NCBI GenBank assembly: GCA_965247475.1
Contig: OZ252016.1
Span: 2,170,001 to 2,234,000 of the forward strand
DNA: 64,000 bases
Direction of reading: 5' to 3'
Source: G965247475 sp965247475
Lineage (GTDB): Bacteria; Chloroflexota; UBA11872
Part shown: positions 58,251 through 64,000 of the stretch, in pieces
Layout of the letters: each line of letters begins with the position of its first letter
Position numbering within the stretch: the first letter of the stretch is position 1
Notes under the pieces: generated by a model
Seen by the model: only the letters and a program-made list of their open reading frames with translations
Databases searched by the model: none
What the model was told of the DNA's origin: nothing
Program-made: the position numbers and the translations under genes

Positions 58251-58535
58251 CAAGAAACCCGTCCCGGCTACGGGACGGGTCTCGCACCCGCGGTACCACC
58301 CGCGTTGCCCGGCCTCGGCCGGACCACTCGATGCGACGCGCGGCCGCCTGGCCGCAGGTCGCGGCGCTTGCTAACGGGGCGCCATTCCGGCCGGATCTAC
58401 TCGCCCAGTGGGCTTTGGGCCGGCGGCTCGGGAAGGATGTCCGTGGGGATCGAGTCGCCCGGCTCGCACCGGTTCCGGGCTCGCTGCGATCGATTGACCG
58501 GCGGACGCGTTTCCGTCTCAGCCACTGCTTGCTCG
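58251..58535 (-). ncRNA. T-box riboswitch leader of alaX-ileS
   Basis: On the minus strand, a T-box motif TGGTACC embedded in GGTGGTACCGCGG (about 58288-58300) is followed by a perfect 10-bp terminator hairpin (58257-58280). Stem I starts with GAGACGGA; GTCCG / CGGAC close its base and CGAG-CCCGG / CCGGG-CTCG form the upper arm. The unpaired triplet AUC (58448-58450) on its 3' side would be the isoleucine specifier, which fits ileS. Uncharged tRNA-Ile should stabilise the antiterminator and raise alaX-ileS expression. The T-box N is U, matching an A discriminator. Confidence 0.85.
58257..58280 (-). terminator. T-box intrinsic terminator
   Basis: Perfect 10-bp arms ACCCGTCCCG / CGGGACGGGT with a 4-base loop are followed on the minus strand by TTCTTG. 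Its 5' arm overlaps the antiterminator region, so the two folds exclude each other. It lies about 20 bases before the alaX ATG. Confidence 0.75.
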
Positions 58536-58539
58536 CGTG

Positions 58540-58568
58540 AGTTTGGACCGCGGCGGCGAGCGGGTCAA
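58540..58568 (-). promoter_or_regulatory. Promoter of the T-box/alaX/ileS unit
   Basis: On the minus strand TTGACC (-35, 58563-58568) and CAAACT (-10, 58540-58545) are 17 bases apart. The predicted start near 58533 is just before the T-box stem I. Confidence 0.5.
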
Positions 58569-58593
58569 GAGTCCTCGACGCGCCGCCGGGGCG

Positions 58594-59853
58594 TTATCGA
58601 GCGGCGGGCGGCGCCACCTGCAGGCGGCGCTTGCGGGCGACCTCGCGGCCGCCGAGGTAGACGGCGACGGTGTCCGACAGCCGACAGATGTTCTCGGACA
58701 GATCGCCCTGAACGACCAGGACATCGGCCTGCTTGCCGGCTTCCAGCGATCCGGTCGCATCCCCGAGTGCGATCCGCTCCGCGGCGCCCACCGTCGCCAG
58801 GTGCACGGCCTCGACGGCGGTGAGGTCAAGCGCGACGGACCCCGCGATCACGCTGAGCGGGAACTCGTGGAAGTACGTCTGGATGACGCCGGCGTCGCTC
58901 GATATCAGGTGGGGAACGCCGCGATCGCGCATGGCGCGGTACAACTCGCCGAATGCGCGCAGGCGGTCGCGCGAGTCCGCCGGCAACTCGTCGAGGTGGA
59001 CGAGGCCCCGCACCAGCTCGCGAAACCTCGCGGACAGCGTGACGTTCACGGCCTGGGTGGCCGGGTCGATCCGGCCGACGGCCTCGTCGTCCATCACGCG
59101 CCGATCATCAAGGCCGTCGCCGCTCAGCCAGAGGCAGTGCTCGAGCGTGTCGACGCCGGAGTCGATCGCGAGGCGGCAGCCATGGGCGCCGAGCACATGC
59201 GCGGCCACGGGCTTGTGCAGGCGGTGGGCGTCCGACACGAGCGCGCGAAGCTCGGCATCGCTGTACTGGGCCGTTCCCGGCGACGACCCGGGCGTCATCA
59301 TCCCGCCGGTGGCCATGACTTTGATGAAGTCGGCGCCCGCCTCGCTCATGCCGCGCACCGCCTTCAGAATCTCGGGCTCCGAGTCGGCGCGCAGGCCGCA
59401 CCAATGCAGATGGCCGGCCGTGGTGGTGATCGGTGCGCCGCAGACCAGCAGCCGAGGTCCGACCACGGCGCCGGAATCGATCGCGTCGCGAATCTGCATG
59501 TTCAGCGTCAGGTACCCGCCCGTATCGCGCAGCGAGGTGACGCCGGTGGCAAGCGCGGCCTGGGCGTTTGCGATCGCGGTCGCGGTGCGCTCGGCGTCCG
59601 AGGCGCGCATGTGCGCGGTCCGCGTGGTTTCGTGATCGGGGCCGGCGCCAAATTGCACGTGGACGTGCACGTCCACGAGTCCCGGAAGAATCGTGGCGTC
59701 GCCGTAGTCCAGGACCGTCGCGTCGGCGGGCGGGCCGGCCGGCGCGCCCGCGGTCACGATGCGGCCATCCGAGATGACCAGCTCGCCAGGACCGATCGGA
59801 TCGGCGCCGGTGCCATCGATCAGCGCGGCGGCGCGAAGAACCAGGTCAGGCAC
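58594..59853 (-). CDS. Amidohydrolase family protein (imidazolonepropionase-like)
   Basis: The 419-aa product has a composite beta domain and TIM barrel. DVHVHVQFGAGPDHE is the HxH metal site, DFIKVMATGGMMTPG holds the lysine, HVLGAHG and DTLEHCLWLS carry the next histidines and HLISSDAGV the final Asp. The C-terminal LGDATGSLEAGKQADVLVVQGD is typical of Xaa-Pro dipeptidase-like/amidohydrolase 1 members. The substrate is unknown. The start is GTG 59853, with GAGGGG about 10 bases upstream; the longer open frame overlaps the next gene. It converges on nothing: the next gene is divergent. Confidence 0.87.
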   Translation of the reverse strand: MPDLVLRAAALIDGTGADPIGPGELVISDGRIVTAGAPAGPPADATVLDYGDATILPGLVDVHVHVQFGAGPDHETTRTAHMRASDAERTATAIANAQAALATGVTSLRDTGGYLTLNMQIRDAIDSGAVVGPRLLVCGAPITTTAGHLHWCGLRADSEPEILKAVRGMSEAGADFIKVMATGGMMTPGSSPGTAQYSDAELRALVSDAHRLHKPVAAHVLGAHGCRLAIDSGVDTLEHCLWLSGDGLDDRRVMDDEAVGRIDPATQAVNVTLSARFRELVRGLVHLDELPADSRDRLRAFGELYRAMRDRGVPHLISSDAGVIQTYFHEFPLSVIAGSVALDLTAVEAVHLATVGAAERIALGDATGSLEAGKQADVLVVQGDLSENICRLSDTVAVYLGGREVARKRRLQVAPPAAR

Positions 59854-59998
59854 GCACGGGCGCCCCTCTAAACGATCGTCGGCCGTAGCGTAGCCGTCGG
59901 CGGCTCCGGCGTCCCGCGGCGCGTGCCATTGCCCCCCCTTTGGCCGGTTCGCTAGGGTTGAGGACGCGCGGTCACCCGGTCGCGCGAGCAATTCATCC

Positions 59999-61804
59999 AT
60001 GGCCACCTCCACATCTGTCGACATCTCGGGTTTGCTGGATCGCGTGCGCAAGCCGGCCCAATACCTCGGCGGCGAGCACAACGCGCGGCAAAAGCCTTGG
60101 GAAACGGCTCGGACACGCTTCGCGCTCTGTTTTCCCGACGCCTACGAGATCGGGATGTCCAACCTGGCGGTCAACCTGCTCTACGAGCTCGTCAACGACC
60201 GCTCCGACCACCTGTGCGACCGCGCGTTCACGCCCTGGCCCGACATGGCGGATCTGATGCGCGGCAGCGACACGCCGCTGTTCGGGTGGGAAACCCGTCG
60301 CCCGCTGCGGGACTTCGACATCGTCGGTTTCTCGATGAGCTACGAGACCGGCAACACCAATGTGCTGGAGATGCTGGACCTCGCCGGGATCCCGCTGGAG
60401 GCGCGCGACCGGAGCGACGACGACCCGCTGGTGCTCGGCGGCGGGTCCGCGGTGTGCAACCCGGAACCGATGGCGGACTTCTTTGACCTGATCGCGATCG
60501 GCGAGGGCGAGGAGCTGCTGGGGCGCCTGCTCGACGCATATGCCGGGTTCGATCGGACGCGCGCCGGGTGGCGGCAGGCGTTCATCCTGGCGTGCGCGCG
60601 CCAGGTGCCCGGCATCTACGCGCCCGGGCTCTACGAGCCGGTCTTCGACGCGGGCGGGCGGCTGCAAGGGTACGAGCGACGGGCGGCGGGGCTGCCGGCC
60701 GAGATCGAGCGCCAATACGTCGACATCGACAAATACGGCGGGCCGCAGCGACCGCTCGTTCCGCTGACCGGCGTGGTTCACGATCGCGTGGCGGTGGAGA
60801 TCGACCGCGGATGCGCGCGGGCCTGTCGGTTCTGCCAGGCCGGCTATATCTACCGACCGGTCCGGCACCGCAAGAAGGCGACGATCGAGCAGGCGGTAGC
60901 GAGCTGCCTTGAATCGACCGGTCAGAGCGAGCTCTCGCTGCTGTCGCTCAACGCCGTGGACTATCGCGGGCTCGAGACGGTGATCACGGACGTGTTCGAC
61001 GCGTCGCCGGACTACGTGCGGGTCGGGATCCCATCCACGCGGGTGGAGCAGTTCAACGTGGAGATCGCCGAGGCGCTGCAACGGGGAGGCACCCGCGGCG
61101 GCAGCCTGACCTTCGCGCCCGAGGCCGCCACCCCGCGAATGCGCAAGGTGATCAGCAAGGAGATCTCGGACGAAGCTCTACTGGAGACGTGCGACATGGC
61201 GTTCGGGCAGGGATTCCGGACGATCAAGCTCTACTTCATGATCGGGCAGCCGACCGAGACCGTGGACGACGCGCGCGCGATCGCCGGCCTGGCCAATCGC
61301 GTGGTCAAGGTCGGCCGAAAGCACCATGGCAACCGAGCCAAGGTCAACGTGACGGTCTCCACGTTCATCCCCAAGCCGTTTACGCCGTTTCAGTGGCATC
61401 CGCAGGACTCGGCCGAGAGCATTCGCGAGAAACAGCGGGCCTGCTTCGAGATCGCCCGCGACCGCAACATCCATCTGATGTGGCACGATCCCGAAGAGAG
61501 CCAGATCGAGGCGCTGCTGGCGCTCGGCGACCGCCGGGTGGGCCGGGCGATCCGATTGGCGTGGGAGAACGGCTGCCGGTTCGACGGCTGGTCGGAGCAC
61601 TTCAAGCCCGACGCATGGCTCGACGCCATCGAGACTGCGGGCCTGGACCTGGACGAATATATTCATCGGCAGCGCGACCTCGACGAGTTCCTGCCGTGGG
61701 ATCACGTGAAGATCTACGTCGAGAAGCGGCTGCTGCAGCGCGAATACCGGCGGGCGCTGGAGGCGGCGCAGGACGGCGCGGGCGCGGCGGTGAGCGCCAC
61801 CTAG
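59999..61804 (+). CDS. TIGR03960 family radical SAM protein
   Basis: The 601-aa product has an N-terminal B12-binding-like domain (FALCFPDAYEIGMSNLAVNLLYELVN), the radical SAM cluster EIDRGCARACRFCQAGYIYRPV (CxxxCxxC near residue 271) and FKPDAWLDAIETAGLD at the C-terminus. In other bacteria it lies next to TIGR03936 and ribosomal genes; the partner is not in view here. Function is unproven; modification of an rRNA or ribosomal protein is often suggested for this neighbourhood. The next gene is mnmE, 13 bases downstream. Confidence 0.88.
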   Translation: MATSTSVDISGLLDRVRKPAQYLGGEHNARQKPWETARTRFALCFPDAYEIGMSNLAVNLLYELVNDRSDHLCDRAFTPWPDMADLMRGSDTPLFGWETRRPLRDFDIVGFSMSYETGNTNVLEMLDLAGIPLEARDRSDDDPLVLGGGSAVCNPEPMADFFDLIAIGEGEELLGRLLDAYAGFDRTRAGWRQAFILACARQVPGIYAPGLYEPVFDAGGRLQGYERRAAGLPAEIERQYVDIDKYGGPQRPLVPLTGVVHDRVAVEIDRGCARACRFCQAGYIYRPVRHRKKATIEQAVASCLESTGQSELSLLSLNAVDYRGLETVITDVFDASPDYVRVGIPSTRVEQFNVEIAEALQRGGTRGGSLTFAPEAATPRMRKVISKEISDEALLETCDMAFGQGFRTIKLYFMIGQPTETVDDARAIAGLANRVVKVGRKHHGNRAKVNVTVSTFIPKPFTPFQWHPQDSAESIREKQRACFEIARDRNIHLMWHDPEESQIEALLALGDRRVGRAIRLAWENGCRFDGWSEHFKPDAWLDAIETAGLDLDEYIHRQRDLDEFLPWDHVKIYVEKRLLQREYRRALEAAQDGAGAAVSAT

Positions 61805-61820
61805 CACGCCCGGAACGGTG

Positions 61821-63197
61821 ATGGCCGAGACCATCGCGGCAATCGCGACACCGCTCGGCGTGGGCGGGATCGGGGTCGTGCGCGTGAGCGGTCCGTCCGC
61901 GGCAGAAGTAGCTCTGCAGTCCGTTCGGTTGCCGAATGGAGCGGCGCGACCGAAGGCGCGGCACGCGACGCTGGTTCAGATCGTCGACCGGGCGGCGGGC
62001 AATCGGCTGGTCGACGAGGCGTTGCTGCTGCTCATGCCGGGACCTGCCTCCTACACGGGTGAGGACGTGGTGGAGCTGAGCTGCCACGGCGGCCCGGTGG
62101 TGGTGCGGCGGGTGCTCGATCTGATGCTGGCGGCCGGCGCGCGGCCGGCCGAGCCGGGTGAGTTCACGTTGCGCGCGTTCCTCAACGGGCGGCTGGATCT
62201 GGCGCAGGCCGAGGCGGTGGCGGACATGGTCGAGGCGCCCACCACGGACGCCCTGGCGGTCGCGGCCAACCAGCTCGCGGGCCGCCTGTCCGACGCCGTG
62301 CGCACGATCCGGTCTGAATGTCTGGATCTGCTGGCGCAGATGGAAGCCGAAGTCGACTTCGCCGAGGAGGACGTGCCGCCGCTCCCACGCGAGACCGTGC
62401 GGGCGCGGCTGGAGAGCTTGGACGAACGGTTGGCGGAGATTCTGCGGGGCGCCGACCGCGGCATCCTCCAGCGCCATGGCGTTCGGGTGGCGCTGGTGGG
62501 CAGCCCGAACGTTGGCAAGTCGTCGCTGATGAACGCGCTGCTGGCCACCGACCGGGCGATCGTGACGGAGTTCCCGGGCACCACCCGGGACGCGCTGGAG
62601 GAGACCTTCAATCTGGACGGGATTCCGGTGGTCCTGACGGACACCGCCGGAATGCGAGACACGACCGACCCGGTGGAGAGCATCGGGGTCGAGCGCAGCG
62701 CGCGCGCGCTAAGCGGGGCGGACCTCGCGGTGCTGGTGCTCGACGCCGGCCGCGCGCCGACCCCCGCGGATCGAGACGCGGCCGCGAGCGTTCGCGACGC
62801 GGGCAAGCCAACGGTTGTCGCGCTCAACAAGCGCGATCTGCCGGCGGTCACGAGCACCGAGCAGGCCGGGGCGCTCGCGCCCGGGGCGCGCGTGTGTCAC
62901 ACCTGCGCGATCGCCGGTGACGTGAACGAGCTTCGCCTGGCGATCGCCGGTGCGATCGACACGTCCGCGCCGAACGGCGATCTAGCGACGGTGGCGAGCG
63001 TGCGGCACAAGCATGCGCTTGGTCAGGCGCGCGAGGAACTGGCCGGCTCTCGACGGGCGCTGGACGAGGAGCTCCCGTCGGACCTGATCACGGTGGGCCT
63101 GCACGGCGCGATCACGCGGCTCGGCGAGATCACGGGCGAATCGGCGACCGAAGACCTGCTGGATACGATCTTCTCGAAATTCTGCATCGGCAAGTGA
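61821..63197 (+). CDS. mnmE: tRNA modification GTPase MnmE
   Basis: The 458-aa product has the tetrahydrofolate-binding N-terminal domain (TIAAIATPLGVGGIGVVRVSGPSA, FTLRAFLNGRLDLAQAEAVADM), the GTPase domain with GSPNVGKSSLMNALL near residue 227, DTAG and NKRD, and the C-terminal end LLDTIFSKFCIGK with the catalytic Cys. With MnmG it adds the cmnm5 group at the wobble uridine. ATG 61821 is preferred; a GTG one codon earlier exists. mnmG is not in the window. Confidence 0.95.
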   Translation: MAETIAAIATPLGVGGIGVVRVSGPSAAEVALQSVRLPNGAARPKARHATLVQIVDRAAGNRLVDEALLLLMPGPASYTGEDVVELSCHGGPVVVRRVLDLMLAAGARPAEPGEFTLRAFLNGRLDLAQAEAVADMVEAPTTDALAVAANQLAGRLSDAVRTIRSECLDLLAQMEAEVDFAEEDVPPLPRETVRARLESLDERLAEILRGADRGILQRHGVRVALVGSPNVGKSSLMNALLATDRAIVTEFPGTTRDALEETFNLDGIPVVLTDTAGMRDTTDPVESIGVERSARALSGADLAVLVLDAGRAPTPADRDAAASVRDAGKPTVVALNKRDLPAVTSTEQAGALAPGARVCHTCAIAGDVNELRLAIAGAIDTSAPNGDLATVASVRHKHALGQAREELAGSRRALDEELPSDLITVGLHGAITRLGEITGESATEDLLDTIFSKFCIGK

Positions 63198-63234
63198 GCG
63201 CGCCGGCTCACGGGCGGCAGTCGGGCGGCGGCCC

Positions 63235-64000
63235 TCAGATGGCGTAGTGGCCGGCGGATGTGTCGGAGGCCGGCAGGTCGGTCGGTGGGGCGAGATCGGA
63301 CGGCGGCGGCTCGGATGGGAACGCGCGCAGCAGGTAGACCGCCGCCGCCAGGACCCAGAAGACCGCCGCCAGCTCGGGCAGGAAGAAGCTGTGATCGACG
63401 ACGCCGTGCGCGAGCGCCGCAACCATGGCCCCGGCCAGCCCGTACGCCAGCGGACGCTCGGAAGCCGGAACGCGGCGGGCGACGCGCAACCAATCGATCC
63501 AGAACAGCGCAACGATGGCGGCCAGCGCGATCAAGCCGAAGATTCCGACCGAGACCCACGCGTCGAGCACCAGATTGTGAGGATGCGAGAGGTTGGGCTC
63601 GCGCCAGGCGTCGGGTCGCAGATACGCGCGGTAGTGGTGGAGGAAGTTGTCGGGACCGACGCCGAACACCCAGTTGTCTTGAATCATCCGCCAGGCCGCG
63701 TCCCAGACCGCGAGCCGCCGCTCCCCGCCGGCGTCGCCGGCTCGGAACACAGCGCCCAGGCGGTCGAAGCCTGCGGTCAACGCGATCAGAGCCGCCGCGA
63801 GACCGACGGTGACGAGGGACACGGCGCGGGTGATGCGCGGCAGCACCAGCCAGAGGGGCAAGGCCGCGACGGAAATGCCCAGCAGCGCGCCGACCCACGC
63901 GCCACGGCTGAAGGTGAGCACGAGCCCGACGGCCACGATCGTGAACGCGATCCAGGCGAGGCGCCGTTCGCGATCGCGCGCCGCCATGAGCGCGAACCCG
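63235..64000 (-). CDS. O-antigen ligase family protein, partial
   Basis: The C-terminal 255 residues or so of a polytopic protein whose frame runs off the window end; a methionine at 63987 is probably internal. Membrane helices flank the periplasmic loop with RLAVWDAAWRMIQDNWVFGVGPDNFLHHY and LSHPHNLVLDAW, the Wzy_C signature. These enzymes join glycans to lipid carriers or proteins outside the cell. A short Pro-rich tail follows. The gene converges on mnmE. Confidence 0.85.
   Translation of the reverse strand, partial: GFALMAARDRERRLAWIAFTIVAVGLVLTFSRGAWVGALLGISVAALPLWLVLPRITRAVSLVTVGLAAALIALTAGFDRLGAVFRAGDAGGERRLAVWDAAWRMIQDNWVFGVGPDNFLHHYRAYLRPDAWREPNLSHPHNLVLDAWVSVGIFGLIALAAIVALFWIDWLRVARRVPASERPLAYGLAGAMVAALAHGVVDHSFFLPELAAVFWVLAAAVYLLRAFPSEPPPSDLAPPTDLPASDTSAGHYAI

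Noticed and set aside
1..64000. tRNA or rRNA genes
   Set aside because: I looked for TψC-like GTTCGA-type arms in gaps on both strands; the few matches lie inside coding genes without cloverleaf context. A scan with a tRNA model would settle this.

Overview
The window is high-GC, gene-dense bacterial chromosome. The best taxonomic clues are a gene pair of the Chlor_Arch_YYY (DUF2298) and Agl23-like families, which is characteristic of Chloroflexota and archaea, plus lipoproteins with long Pro-Thr linkers and palindromic interspersed repeats of the kind seen in uncultured Chloroflexota. I read it as a Chloroflexota chromosome; a SAR202/Dehalococcoidia-like lineage is possible but not shown. 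No rRNA, tRNA or CRISPR array was recognised.

Layout. 1-7.3 kb: end of holA, rpsT, a YchF homologue that has lost its P-loop, pyrD, a parA-ftsZ pair and a GAF-GAF histidine kinase. 7.3-17.9 kb, all on the minus strand: sulfite/nitrite reductase, cysH, cysC, sat, then hemC, cobA, hemD, hemL, hemB and a DMT exporter. This run links sulfate assimilation to the tetrapyrrole genes that supply its siroheme; most neighbours overlap by 1-13 bases. 18-25 kb: a DUF2342 metalloprotease, a MATE exporter and then an accessory island. A decayed comB copy (20.76-21.12 kb) and an intact comB (24.47-25.23 kb) flank a DHA2-type MFS exporter and an LppX/LprAFG lipoprotein. Together these look like a mycobacterial LprG-P55 lipid export pair.

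25.4-38.5 kb: envelope glycan or lipid genes (FAD oxidoreductase, Agl23-like and YYY membrane proteins in a 4-base-overlap operon), an orphan Tat lipoprotein solute-binding protein, a frameshifted yjbQ, a HAD hydrolase, a hydroxyacyl-CoA dehydrogenase, two membrane proteins of unknown function (one of 917 aa with a GT-C-like layout) and a small zinc ribbon. 38.6-48.1 kb: central metabolism, including an M20 peptidase, lpdA, a PfkB kinase, YbjQ, an amidase, a nitroreductase, a phosphofructokinase with the pyrophosphate signature and nadA.

48.1-54.1 kb: a primary-type sigma factor divergent from an Fe-S module (SufR-like regulator, cysteine desulfurase, A-type carrier), a lipoprotein cytochrome c, a mini DnaJ-type zinc finger protein, an SDR and a Rieske protein. 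54.3-58.6 kb: an alaX-ileS operon behind a T-box leader with an apparent AUC specifier. The IleRS carries GVHH in place of HIGH. 58.6-64 kb: amidohydrolase, TIGR03960 radical SAM protein, mnmE and the C-terminal part of an O-antigen ligase-type protein that runs off the window.

The observations most worth following up are the T-box/alaX/ileS2 unit with its altered signature motif, the LprG-P55-like island bracketed by comB copies, the P-loop-less YchF, the unusual cysteine spacing in CysH and the three-gene YYY/Agl23 operon.
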